The translations under genes were made by a program, and so were the position numbers. A stretch of 7,658 nt of DNA from Planctomycetaceae bacterium (GTDB lineage Bacteria > Planctomycetota > Planctomycetia > Pirellulales > UBA1268). Below, in pieces: positions 1-7,052 of the stretch; the first letter of the stretch is position 1, and each line of letters begins with the position of its first letter. Under the pieces are notes generated by a model. The model saw only the letters and a program-made list of their open reading frames with translations, ran no database searches and was not told the DNA's origin. Where the stretch lies: the NCBI GenBank assembly GCA_003509235.1, contig DONH01000486.1, forward strand, positions 1 to 7,658, given 5' to 3'.

Positions 1-665
1 CGGCAACACTCGTTGGGAGTTCACCCGAGATTATGGTTCGCGTTATGGACAGGAAAGTCACAGTAAGGCCTCTCGCAGGCACGCGGCCGCGCGGAGCAAC
101 TCCTGAAGAAGATGATGAACTTGCTAATGGGCTGCTAGCAGACCCAAAAGAACGTGCTGAGCATGTCATGCTCATTGATCTCGGTCGAAATGATATCGGA
201 CGAGTCTCAGAACTTGGCTCGGTCGAACTCAGTGACATCATGACCATTGAACGGTATAGCCACGTCATGCACATAACGAGCAACGTCAATGGCAAACTAC
301 GACCTGAGGCTACTGCTTTCGACGCACTTCGGGCGTGCTTGCCCGCTGGTACAGTATCTGGAGCGCCGAAGATTCGTGCAATGGAAATCATTGATGAACT
401 CGAGCCGAACAAGCGAGGCCCCTATGCTGGAGCTGTTGGCTATATTGATTTTTGCGGCTCGATGGACACCTGTATCGCTCTCCGTACGATCGTCGTCACT
501 CAAGGTAATGCCCATGTCCAATCGGGAGCCGGAATTGTTGCAGACAGTCAACCTGAGAAGGAATTTGAAGAGACTCTTAACAAAGCCAAGGGGCTCATCG
601 TAGCAATCGAGATGACAATTCAACGGCTCAAAGACAATGGCATTCCGAATACAGGGAAACAATGA
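1..665 (+). CDS. trpE: Anthranilate synthase component I, C-terminal part (5' end outside window)
   Basis: This is the chorismate-binding half of anthranilate synthase component I, which turns chorismate into anthranilate using ammonia from the TrpG glutaminase, the first step of tryptophan synthesis in the cytoplasm. The frame is open from base 3, so the ATG at 33 is internal (a Met inside [10 protein letters not shown]) and 220 residues are visible. Family motifs appear in order: GSSPE near the cut end, [18 protein letters not shown] followed by [12 protein letters not shown], the YSHVMHITS block with its conserved His, [11 protein letters not shown], and the [16 protein letters not shown] block that binds Mg2+ and chorismate. 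The related enzyme PabB shares this fold, but the full [11 protein letters not shown] / [10 protein letters not shown] pattern favours TrpE. The N-terminal feedback-binding domain is not visible. The stop overlaps the start of the next gene (ATGA at 662-665), so the two are probably cotranscribed and translationally coupled. Confidence 0.93.
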   Translation, partial: ATLVGSSPEIMVRVMDRKVTVRPLAGTRPRGATPEEDDELANGLLADPKERAEHVMLIDLGRNDIGRVSELGSVELSDIMTIERYSHVMHITSNVNGKLRPEATAFDALRACLPAGTVSGAPKIRAMEIIDELEPNKRGPYAGAVGYIDFCGSMDTCIALRTIVVTQGNAHVQSGAGIVADSQPEKEFEETLNKAKGLIVAIEMTIQRLKDNGIPNTGKQ

Positions 666-1573
666 TTTCGCTTGAACAAGTTACTGTCCAGCGACAGGGC
701 GTCATTGCATTAGATCAAGTCACTCACACAATTTACCCCGGGCAATCTGTTGCTGTCATCGGACCCACCGGATCAGGTAAAACTACGCTTCTTGAAACTA
801 TTGCTGGACTCCTCCCCGTTCAGTCTGGCAAAGTATCTTTCGCAGAGTCCTCGTCAACGACGGACTCGCCGCTCACTCAACCACTTATTGGCCTCGTGCC
901 AGACGGCAACACAACATGGCCGATGATACGAGCAGATGAATGCCTTGAGTTATTTGCAATGGATTCTGGGCTTCGTGGCAAACAAATGGATGATGCCGTT
1001 AATCTTACTTTGGAAGAGGTTTCTCTGGGCAACTTGCGAGGACACCGGATCGACACTCTTTCTTCTGGTCAAAGTAAGCGATTGCTAATTGCTCGTGCAT
1101 TGCTTTGTGAACCCGACATTTTACTACTCGACAACCCGTACGCTGGCCTCGATCCCGTTGGCTGTCAGATCATTGACCAACTGACTACCAATGCACAACT
1201 CACAGGCCGTATCATTCTTGCTGTTTTCAACGATGCTAATGTTCCCGACAACTTCACTGACCTACTTGTTTTAAACGACGGACAGAAAGTCACTGCTGGC
1301 CATTGTCAGCCAAAACACTTTACTGATGTGGACAAATGGAGCGTCCGCCTCAAATGCCCATGCTCTGCAGCACAAGCAGCCAAAATTATCCGCCACCTCA
1401 CTCTTTCCAGCACTGTCGTCGATGACGATTTCTTAACCTGCTGTTTACCCACGAACCGTGGTCCGATTGAGGAAGCAGTGGCGGTACTTATAAAGGCAGG
1501 CTGTCCTCTTGAATCCTGTACGTATGACCCACCATGGCCCGCTCAGGTTTTGTATTCGCTTACGCGGAACTGA
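662..1573 (+). CDS. ABC-type ATPase subunit with replaced catalytic residues
   Basis: This is a 303-residue cytoplasmic ABC ATP-binding subunit. Walker A is GPTGSGKT at 34-41, the signature is LSSGQ at 133-137, and Walker B is ILLLD ending at Asp157, followed by the D-loop GLDP at 162-165. Three positions that usually support hydrolysis differ. The Q-loop Gln is Asp81 (LVPDG), the catalytic Glu after Walker B is Asn158 (LLLDNP), and the switch His is Asn190 (AVFND). ATP binding therefore looks preserved but turnover may be weak. After residue 220 there is an extra domain of about 80 residues with the alternating pattern seen after the ATPase core in ABC-2 exporter (CcmA-like) subunits. No membrane permease is encoded next to it. 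The start overlaps the trpE stop, with a short AGGGA at 653-657 only four bases ahead, which points to coupled translation. Its substrate is unknown, and the trpE link does not by itself imply amino-acid transport. Confidence 0.85.
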   Translation: MISLEQVTVQRQGVIALDQVTHTIYPGQSVAVIGPTGSGKTTLLETIAGLLPVQSGKVSFAESSSTTDSPLTQPLIGLVPDGNTTWPMIRADECLELFAMDSGLRGKQMDDAVNLTLEEVSLGNLRGHRIDTLSSGQSKRLLIARALLCEPDILLLDNPYAGLDPVGCQIIDQLTTNAQLTGRIILAVFNDANVPDNFTDLLVLNDGQKVTAGHCQPKHFTDVDKWSVRLKCPCSAAQAAKIIRHLTLSSTVVDDDFLTCCLPTNRGPIEEAVAVLIKAGCPLESCTYDPPWPAQVLYSLTRN

Positions 1574-1592
1574 TATGACCAGATATGTGATA

Positions 1593-2426
1593 TCAATTGA
1601 AACGACATTGTTCGACAAGCTCCCGAACAAAATCACCGGCCGCATCAGACGTAGATTTCACACCATGAGCCTTTTCGACACAGCGGACTACCGCAGAGCC
1701 GACAATGACACCGTCAGCAACTGCAGCAACCTCTTTTGCCTGTTCAGCAGTTGATATTCCAAAACCTACTACTATCGGCACCTCAGACTCTTCGCGTAAC
1801 CATTGGATACGTTCAATAAGATTTTCTGGTAGTGCCGTCCGCTCTCCTGTCACTCCTGCAACTGATACACAATAAAGAAATCCGGTAGACCGTCTGGCTA
1901 TTTCTCGAGCACGCTCCGGCGGTGTTGTCGGAGTCACCAGTCGGACAAGAGCGAGGCCAGCTAACCGGCACTGCGTGTCCAGATCGTCAGACTCTTCTAG
2001 TGGCAAGTCTGGAACAACGAATCCTGCCAAACCACTTTCCTGACCACGCTTTACAAATGTCTCGATTCCATTGCGAAATATCAGTGAATCACTCGCTATA
2101 GCCAGCACAGGCATCGAGTGTGACTTCGAGAATGCAGCCACGACTTCAAACATTTTTGCGAGTGTCATACCGGCGTTCAGTGCGCGGGTGTACGAGGCCT
2201 GAATCACCGGCCCATCAGCAATTGGATCACTGTAAGGAACACCCAGTTCACAGCACGTTGCTCCTGCTGCACAGATCGACTCCAAAATAGCAGACGTCGA
2301 CTTACTATCTGGGTCACCGGCTGTAACAAAGGGGGCAACAGCACGGCGCGACTCAGCCTTGCACAGAGCAAACGCATCTCCCAGCAGTTCAATTCCTGTT
2401 TTTCTTATAGCGTCTTTAGTAGCCAT
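1593..2426 (-). CDS. trpA: Tryptophan synthase alpha chain
   Basis: The 277-residue alpha subunit cleaves indole-3-glycerol phosphate to indole and glyceraldehyde-3-phosphate, passing indole through a tunnel to TrpB. The TIM-barrel motifs are in order: PFVTAGDP at 32-39, CELGVPYSDPIADGP at 59-73, PDLPLEES at 139-146, the loop-6 AGVTGERT at 190-197, and VGFGIST then VGSAVV near the end for phosphate binding. Catalytic Glu60 and Asp71 match Glu49 and Asp60 of the enterobacterial enzyme, and Thr193 matches Thr183. An odd point is the segment after strand 3. Where the family usually has Tyr-x-Asn, this protein reads IASDSLIF (110-117). The ATG at 2426 gives about 11 residues more than enterobacterial TrpA at the N-terminus, and no better start is visible. 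Only a weak purine stretch precedes it. It lies 67 bp downstream of trpB, in the same direction, as one likely operon. Confidence 0.95.
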   Translation of the reverse strand: MATKDAIRKTGIELLGDAFALCKAESRRAVAPFVTAGDPDSKSTSAILESICAAGATCCELGVPYSDPIADGPVIQASYTRALNAGMTLAKMFEVVAAFSKSHSMPVLAIASDSLIFRNGIETFVKRGQESGLAGFVVPDLPLEESDDLDTQCRLAGLALVRLVTPTTPPERAREIARRSTGFLYCVSVAGVTGERTALPENLIERIQWLREESEVPIVVGFGISTAEQAKEVAAVADGVIVGSAVVRCVEKAHGVKSTSDAAGDFVRELVEQCRFN

Positions 2427-2493
2427 TTGCTATCTATCTCTCGTTATGGAAAATCACTAACAGGAAAGGCATCAAGCCTAATCATCTACCTGA

Positions 2494-3720
2494 TCACTCG
2501 TGCCCACGCAGCCTTGCTATTTCAGCAGCATCCTTATCGCCACGGCCTGACATGCACACGACCAGGACTTCCTCCGGACGCATTTTGGAAGCAGCATCAA
2601 CGGCCCATGCTAAGGCGTGCGAGGTTTCTAGTGCTGGGAGAACACCCTCCTGCTGAGCCACCATATCGAAGGCATCAAGAGCTGCAGCATCGGTTACACT
2701 TGTATAGGCAACACGCCCAGAATCTCTCCAAAAACTGTGTTCAGGACCAACTCCTGGATAATCCAGGCCTGCAGACACTGAATGGACATCAGCCGTCTGA
2801 CCATCTGCGTCCTGCAAGACATAACTCAGACTGCCGTGAAGGATCCCTGGTGTTCCATAGGTCAGGGGGGCAGCATGCTCACCATCATCACTTGAACGGC
2901 CTCCTGCCTCAACGCCAACGAGACGCACTTCAGGATAGTCTATAAAGGGATAGAACATGCCGGCTGCGTTACTGCCGCCACCGACGCACGCCACAACAGT
3001 ATCGGGAAGCCTACCAAAGAGGCTTTTACAGCAATCTATTGTCTCATGCCCGATCACTGATTGAAAATCTCGAACAATACGTGGAAATGGGTGGGGGCCT
3101 ACCACCGAACCAATGATGTAATGCGTCGTCTCAACGGATGCCATCCAGTCTCGCATTGCTTCATTAATCGCATCTCGCAATGTACGAGAACCACTCTCTA
3201 CAGGACGAACCTCCGCACCCATTAATTTCATCGTTCGAACATTCGGAGACTGGCGACGAACATCTTCTGATCCCATGTAAACGACACATTCAAGTCCAAA
3301 TCGTGCACATGCCGTTGCAGTTGCCACACCATGCTGGCCTGCTCCCGTCTCAGCAATAATTCGTCGCTTGCCCATACGAATCGCAAGCAGTGCTTGACCC
3401 AGCGTATTATTAATTTTGTGAGCCCCTGTATGACTAAGATCTTCTCGCTTGAAGTAAATCTGAGCCCCACGGGCTTTTTCAGTGAGCCTTCGGGCGAAAA
3501 GCAAAGGAGTAGGACGTCCAACAAAGGCTGCAAACAATCCTTCTAGTTCACTGATAAACTTTGGATCTGCAATAGCTTCGTTATACGCCATCTCCAACTG
3601 ATCGAGTGCTGCTGAAAGTGTCTCAGGAACATATCGACCACCAAAGCAACCGAAACGACCAAAATCATCAGGCACAGCAGAGAGTTTCTGGTCAACTATC
3701 TCAGCAGGAACACTTGGCAT
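2494..3720 (-). CDS. trpB: Tryptophan synthase beta chain
   Basis: The 408-residue PLP enzyme joins indole and L-serine to give L-tryptophan, acting as an alpha2-beta2 complex with TrpA. The start is fixed by the N-terminal [13 protein letters not shown] block at 23-35. The PLP Schiff-base lysine is Lys102 in HTGAHKIN, and the catalytic acid-base Glu124 lies in AETGAGQHG. The phosphate loop is GGGSNA at 247-252, Asp320 falls in SAGLD, Glu365 in PALETSHAL, and Ser392 in SGRGDKD contacts the pyridine nitrogen. All of these sit at a constant offset of 15 from the enterobacterial numbering, so there are no internal gaps. It is the TrpB1 type, which pairs with TrpA, and not the TrpB2 type. It is the first gene of the trpBA pair and is read from the divergent region shared with mutM. 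Every key residue appears intact. Confidence 0.97.
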   Translation of the reverse strand: MPSVPAEIVDQKLSAVPDDFGRFGCFGGRYVPETLSAALDQLEMAYNEAIADPKFISELEGLFAAFVGRPTPLLFARRLTEKARGAQIYFKREDLSHTGAHKINNTLGQALLAIRMGKRRIIAETGAGQHGVATATACARFGLECVVYMGSEDVRRQSPNVRTMKLMGAEVRPVESGSRTLRDAINEAMRDWMASVETTHYIIGSVVGPHPFPRIVRDFQSVIGHETIDCCKSLFGRLPDTVVACVGGGSNAAGMFYPFIDYPEVRLVGVEAGGRSSDDGEHAAPLTYGTPGILHGSLSYVLQDADGQTADVHSVSAGLDYPGVGPEHSFWRDSGRVAYTSVTDAAALDAFDMVAQQEGVLPALETSHALAWAVDAASKMRPEEVLVVCMSGRGDKDAAEIARLRGHE

Positions 3721-3726
3721 TCAAAT

Positions 3727-3730
3727 CTCC
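3727..3730 (-). promoter_or_regulatory. Ribosome binding site of trpB
   Basis: On the minus strand GGAG lies six bases before the trpB ATG (GGAGATTTGAATG). The spacing is good and supports the start chosen at 3720. Confidence 0.65.
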
Positions 3731-3776
3731 AAACATTTAATCACGGCCCTCTTAGCCATACGTTCTATCATTCATA

Positions 3777-3788
3777 ATGCTTCAGCAT
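3777..3788. repeat. Inverted repeat, candidate operator (ATGCT-TC-AGCAT)
   Basis: A perfect 5-bp inverted repeat with a two-base centre lies in the trpB/mutM divergent region, next to and partly inside the guessed trpB -10 element. It is too short to be certain, but its placement fits a regulator-binding site for trpBA. Chance occurrence is possible. Confidence 0.3.
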
Positions 3789-3797
3789 AAAACTACG

Positions 3798-3811
3798 TAC
3801 AATGGATTGTA
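3798..3811. repeat. Inverted repeat with divergent -10-like arms (TACAAT-GG-ATTGTA)
   Basis: This perfect 6-bp inverted repeat has a two-base centre. Read outward, each arm is TACAAT on its own strand, which resembles a -10 box for either direction. Its centre is 22 bp from the centre of the dyad at 3777-3788, about two helical turns. It could be an operator or overlapping divergent promoters. No clear -35 element sits at 17 bp on either side. Confidence 0.35.
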
Positions 3812-3872
3812 GCCTGCTTTCATAAATTTTGACCTAGTGATTCTTCCCTTTCCCTCGTATCTCGCGCGAACG

Positions 3873-4718
3873 ATGCCAGAACTCCCGGAAGTTGAAACGA
3901 TGTGCCGCGGAATTGCCTGTTTCCGTGGAGAAATTATTGAAAACACCTGCTTTCCCCGTCATACACGGCGGCCATCTCCAATCCAACCCCGGCCGAAAAC
4001 GATGGCCGCCAAACTTCAACATGCTTGCATTCTGGACGTCACGCGTCTCGGTAAGCGAGCCGTCATGCGTGTGCGACAAAATGAACATCAGATGGATTCA
4101 TTCTTGGTTTTTGAGCCTCGGATGACTGGGTTGCTCCTGCGAGTTTCGCCTCCAACCCACCAGCACGTGCGACTCATAGTCACTACAGCAAAAAAACAAC
4201 CTCTCATTTTTTGGGACCGACGCGGATTAGGAACGATCACACTATTTGACAAATCAACATTCGAATCTCGGTTTGGTAGCCACGCATTAGGTCCTGATGC
4301 CCTTACGATCACTGGACTTGCCCTGCATACAAAACTTTGTTCCTCAAGGCGGCATATAAAAGTTGCACTCCTTGATCAGAAAATTCTAGCCGGTGTGGGT
4401 AATATCTACGCGTCAGAGATTCTCTATGAGGCCAAAGTCGACCCACGAACGAAGTGTCACCGGTTGTCTCGCGCATCCTATGATCGTCTAGCCACGGCAT
4501 GCTCCCGCATTCTTCACCATGCAATCAAACTGGAAGGATCTTCCATCGGAGACGAAACATACAGAACAGCCGACAATCGACCCGGAAGATACCAACGATT
4601 GCACAAAGTGTATGGACGCTCCAAAAATGAGTGTTTTCAATGCAAAACCACAATCCAACGTATCATTCAGTCACAACGGTCAACTTTCTTTTGCCCCGCG
4701 TGCCAACAACGTTACTAA
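3873..4718 (+). CDS. mutM: Formamidopyrimidine-DNA glycosylase
   Basis: Fpg/MutM removes 8-oxoguanine and formamidopyrimidine bases and nicks the abasic site by beta,delta-elimination in base-excision repair. The start at ATG 3873 is decided by chemistry: after Met removal the protein must begin with Pro2, the nucleophile, and here it reads MPELPEVE with catalytic Glu3. An in-frame GTG at 3837 would bury that proline. Lys61 in RLGKR matches the conserved beta-hairpin lysine. EPRMTG is at 81-86, the DRRGLG loop at 115-120, and the H2TH block VGVGNIYASE-like AGVGNIYASE at 173-182 with DNA-binding Asn177. The C-terminal zinc finger is Cys254-x2-Cys257-x16-Cys274-x2-Cys277, with the lesion-contacting Arg269. 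The length of 281 residues is normal. An endonuclease VIII (Nei) assignment is disfavoured by the PELPEVE start and conserved lysine. No Shine-Dalgarno site is visible, and no partner gene is adjacent in the same operon. Confidence 0.95.
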   Translation: MPELPEVETMCRGIACFRGEIIENTCFPRHTRRPSPIQPRPKTMAAKLQHACILDVTRLGKRAVMRVRQNEHQMDSFLVFEPRMTGLLLRVSPPTHQHVRLIVTTAKKQPLIFWDRRGLGTITLFDKSTFESRFGSHALGPDALTITGLALHTKLCSSRRHIKVALLDQKILAGVGNIYASEILYEAKVDPRTKCHRLSRASYDRLATACSRILHHAIKLEGSSIGDETYRTADNRPGRYQRLHKVYGRSKNECFQCKTTIQRIIQSQRSTFFCPACQQRY

Positions 4719-4747
4719 TTCGTGATTCCTGCTATTATTTAAACGCG

Positions 4748-4764
4748 GCGTACCTATGTTACGC
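4748..4764 (+). terminator. Weak hairpin after mutM
   Basis: GCGTA and TACGC form a perfect 5-bp stem around a 7-base loop, 30 bp after the mutM stop. No T-run follows, so it is not a standard intrinsic terminator. It is only a candidate transcript-end structure. Confidence 0.2.
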
Positions 4765-4788
4765 TCTGAAATACATCGGTATCAAAAC

Positions 4789-4828
4789 ATTCCCACGGCC
4801 CACTCGTTGAACCACTTCGTGTGGGAAT
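4789..4828 (+). repeat. 8-bp inverted repeat in the leader of the DUF3500-like gene
   Basis: ATTCCCAC (4789-4796) pairs perfectly with GTGGGAAT (4821-4828) around a 24-base loop. The loop itself carries two further CCAC copies (4800-4803 and 4812-4815) that could pair with the same GTGG. The structure ends ten bases before the Shine-Dalgarno site of the next gene, so it could act as a leader hairpin or an operator. The rest of the 4719-4851 spacer shows no other clear element. Confidence 0.4.
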
Positions 4829-4837
4829 AAGAGTAAC

Positions 4838-4843
4838 AAGGAG
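4838..4843 (+). promoter_or_regulatory. Ribosome binding site of the DUF3500-like gene
   Basis: AAGGAG lies eight bases before the ATG at 4852. It is the strongest Shine-Dalgarno match in the window and fixes the start of the Tat-signal protein. Confidence 0.75.
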
Positions 4844-4851
4844 CCTCTACA

Positions 4852-5877
4852 ATGCCATTAAATCCAGCAGACAAATCGTCCTCACGTAGAAATTTCCTTG
4901 CAAACGCCTCGGCAGCACTCAGTTTGGCTTCGCTACTCCGTGGTTCTGATTGGAGTCATGCCTACGCTGCGGAGGCGACACAATCTTCAACAGCTGAAAC
5001 TCTTGTCGAAGAACTTCATGCCTCACTAACACCAACTCAGAGAAAGCAGGTCTGCTTTCCGTGGGATTACAAGCATCCAAAATATGGACTGCTTCGTACC
5101 CGAGTCGCAAACAATTGGCAGGCAAGCAAACCAGAGATTGCGAGTGACTTTTTTACACCAACTCAACAAGGAATGGTCCGAAAAATTTTTGATAACCTTA
5201 TTACACCGGAATGGCAACCTCGTTTTGATAAACAACTAGAGGATGACTGCGGCGGCTTCGGGTATTCGCAAAGCATGTCACTTCTCGGTGAGCCCGGGAG
5301 CGGCAAGTTTCAGTTTTTATTAACTGGCCGGCACATGACTTTAAGGTGCGACGGTAACTCTGCTGATCATGTTGCCTTTGGTGGACCTATTTTCTATGGA
5401 CATGATACCGGCAGTTTTGATGAAGGGCCTACTCATTCAGGAAATGTTTTTTGGCCGCAAGCAGTCGCTGCGAACAAGGTGTTCGCAATGCTTGATAGGC
5501 ACCAGCAGGTCCAGTCACTTGCTCCGCGGTCACCCAAAGAAAATGCCATCGGCTTTCACGGAAAAGCTGAGCGACCGGGGCTGCTAATCACAGACCTTAC
5601 GAATGAACAAAAGAACGAACTGGGGAAGGTCCTTAAACTTCTTCTCGAACCATTTCGACCTAGTGATCAGGCTGAGGTCGACCAATGCCTCGCCTCACAG
5701 GGTGGAATTGATGCATGTCGGCTGGTTTTCTACCAAGACAAAGACCTCGGCAACGATGGCGTGTGGGACAACTGGCGTCTCGAGGGGCCGTCATTCGTCT
5801 GGCATTTTCGAGGATCGCCACACGTCCACGTCTGGGTAAACATAGCTGACAACCCACAGGTCCCAACGAATGCATGA
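4852..5877 (+). CDS. Tat-exported DUF3500-like protein
   Basis: This 341-residue protein has unknown function. The N-terminus carries a twin-arginine signal: SSRRNFL at 10-16, a hydrophobic Ala/Leu/Ser stretch to about residue 29, and a likely signal-peptidase site AYA before Ala40. It should therefore leave the cytoplasm folded, perhaps with a bound cofactor. The mature part resembles the DUF3500 family as I remember it. There is an N-terminal helical part with LTPTQRKQ (59-66), a central GRHMTLRCDGN (159-169), the segment PIFYGHD, and a C-terminal DNWRLEGPSFVWHF followed by PHVHVW with His324 and His326. Conserved His161 and the HxH pair would suit metal or ligand binding, but that is inference. 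GEPGSGKF at 146-153 looks like a P-loop but lacks the Ser/Thr and falls in the DUF3500 core. Its last 8 bp overlap the next gene, an FAD amine oxidase, suggesting a shared operon and possibly a linked role. Confidence 0.65.
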   Translation: MPLNPADKSSSRRNFLANASAALSLASLLRGSDWSHAYAAEATQSSTAETLVEELHASLTPTQRKQVCFPWDYKHPKYGLLRTRVANNWQASKPEIASDFFTPTQQGMVRKIFDNLITPEWQPRFDKQLEDDCGGFGYSQSMSLLGEPGSGKFQFLLTGRHMTLRCDGNSADHVAFGGPIFYGHDTGSFDEGPTHSGNVFWPQAVAANKVFAMLDRHQQVQSLAPRSPKENAIGFHGKAERPGLLITDLTNEQKNELGKVLKLLLEPFRPSDQAEVDQCLASQGGIDACRLVFYQDKDLGNDGVWDNWRLEGPSFVWHFRGSPHVHVWVNIADNPQVPTNA

Positions 5878-7048
5878 CTGTTGTATTGTTGGAGGCGGTG
5901 TCATCGGTCTCTCGATAGCATGGGAACTTGCTCGACGAGGCAGGTCTGTGTCTGTGGTCAGCTGTGATGTCCTGCGGCATGGTGCCAGCTGGGCGGCAGC
6001 TGGCATTTTCCCAGCCCAACCACAAGATGCGATTACGCAACTACGGGGAACACCCATCGAACAATTGACGCAGTATAGCGATCGACTACACCGACAATGG
6101 GCAGAATCGCTTCTGGAAGAAACCGGCATCCACAACGGTTTTCATCGCTGTGGCAGCCTTTCCATAGCGACAACAGAGGAAACACACTCCGATATTCTCA
6201 ACAGCGTCGAAAAGTGGGAACGCTTACATGTAGAGCATGAACCTATTTCTTTGAAGGACGTAAGAAAACTCGAACCTGCTCTCAACAGCAACTTTATTAC
6301 TAACCACCTGAGAAGTGCATACTACCTTCCTCATGAGACACAAGTCCGTCCCCCATGGCATCTTAAAGCCTTGCGAGATGCGTGTTTAAGACGCGGTGTG
6401 ACAATAGTAGATGACGTACGGGTGCAAAGTTTTAATTTCGACTCGGACCGAATCATTACACTGAACATTGAAGGCCGAAACCTGGCTAATTGTTCAATAC
6501 ATGCAGCCCAATTCTGTATTGCAGCGGGTGCATGGTCAGAGGATTTGCTTCAGAAGCTCAATATCAACGTGCCCACAAGACCCTGGAGAGGGCAGATCTT
6601 ACTACACAAGACTGACCCTGGACTGCTCCGTCATATAATCAACATCGGCTCGGGTCTTAACTACATAATTCCACGAAATGATGGCCACATTCTTATCGGA
6701 TCAACAATTGAAGATGTTGGATTTGACGCCTCGACTACACCTTTATCTCTTAACCGGCTAAGCACGATCGCTGGAGACCTTCTCCCTGATCTCATTTCTC
6801 ACGAGCCGAAAGAAATATGGGCTGGACTAAGACCGGGCTCACCTGATGGGCTTCCAACCATTGGACGCGTGCCGGCGGTAGACAATGCGTGGCTCGCGAC
6901 TGGACATTACCGCTCTGGTTTCCATCTCTCGACAGGTACAGCCCAACTCATCGCTGATTCAATGTGCGGAATCTCAACTGACCTACAGATGGACTTCTTT
7001 TCCGCTGAACGAGCGGGTCTTGCAGAAAGTACAAACCTTGTCTCGTGA
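5870..7048 (+). CDS. thiO: FAD-dependent glycine oxidase-type enzyme (ThiO family)
   Basis: This is a 392-residue member of the D-amino-acid-oxidase / glycine oxidase fold, which oxidises a small amine with FAD and O2 to an imine and H2O2. In thiamine synthesis, ThiO makes iminoglycine for the thiazole ring. The dinucleotide-binding motif is IVGGGVIG at 6-13 and the FAD-contacting block is ASWAAAG at 39-45. A NYIIPR strand carries the Tyr matching Tyr246 of the Bacillus enzyme. Two arginines, Arg321 in AGLRPG and Arg348 in GHYRSG, stand 27 apart, as do the substrate-binding Arg302 and Arg329 of Bacillus ThiO. That favours ThiO over sarcosine or glycerol-3-phosphate oxidases. The usual acidic residue at the end of strand 2 appears to be Ser31. 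No other thi gene is present. The start ATG at 5870 overlaps the previous gene by 8 bp and has no good Shine-Dalgarno site, so translation is probably coupled. Confidence 0.82.
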   Translation: MHDCCIVGGGVIGLSIAWELARRGRSVSVVSCDVLRHGASWAAAGIFPAQPQDAITQLRGTPIEQLTQYSDRLHRQWAESLLEETGIHNGFHRCGSLSIATTEETHSDILNSVEKWERLHVEHEPISLKDVRKLEPALNSNFITNHLRSAYYLPHETQVRPPWHLKALRDACLRRGVTIVDDVRVQSFNFDSDRIITLNIEGRNLANCSIHAAQFCIAAGAWSEDLLQKLNINVPTRPWRGQILLHKTDPGLLRHIINIGSGLNYIIPRNDGHILIGSTIEDVGFDASTTPLSLNRLSTIAGDLLPDLISHEPKEIWAGLRPGSPDGLPTIGRVPAVDNAWLATGHYRSGFHLSTGTAQLIADSMCGISTDLQMDFFSAERAGLAESTNLVS

Positions 7049-7052
7049 CACC

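Larger units (their letters stand above)
3721..3872. promoter_or_regulatory. Divergent promoter region between trpBA and mutM
   Basis: This 152-bp AT-rich spacer separates two divergent starts and must hold the promoters of trpBA (minus) and probably mutM (plus). A possible trpB promoter on the minus strand is TTGTAC (3802-3797), a 17-base spacer, and CATTAT (3779-3774). TACAAT, one base from the consensus -10, occurs on both strands as the arms of a dyad at 3798-3811. No tryptophan-rich leader peptide or T-box-like leader is visible ahead of trpB. Promoter positions are pattern guesses only. Confidence 0.4.

Noticed and set aside
33..35. ATG at 33 as the start of trpE
   Set aside because: The frame continues upstream to the window edge with the conserved VGSSPEI motif, so the gene is cut and this Met is internal.
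2427..2945. 172-codon open frame on the plus strand
   Set aside because: It lies opposite trpB, has a His/Gln/Arg-rich composition typical of an antisense shadow, and shows no family motif.
3837..3872. In-frame GTG that would extend MutM by 12 residues
   Set aside because: MutM needs the proline after the initiator Met as its N-terminal nucleophile. The ATG at 3873 gives MPELPEVE and is the only workable start.
3721..3872. Tryptophan attenuator or T-box ahead of trpB
   Set aside because: The short minus-strand leader frames contain no tryptophan codons, and the region is too short and lacks a terminator hairpin or T-box features.
5287..5312. P-loop-like GEPGSGKF in the DUF3500-like protein
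   Set aside because: The required Ser/Thr after the lysine is Phe, there is no Walker B, and the stretch sits within the presumed DUF3500 core of an exported protein.
5660..6135. Overlapping minus-strand open frames of 114-126 codons
   Set aside because: They lie opposite the DUF3500-like and thiO genes, overlap each other, and show no recognisable motif. They are shadows of the plus-strand genes.
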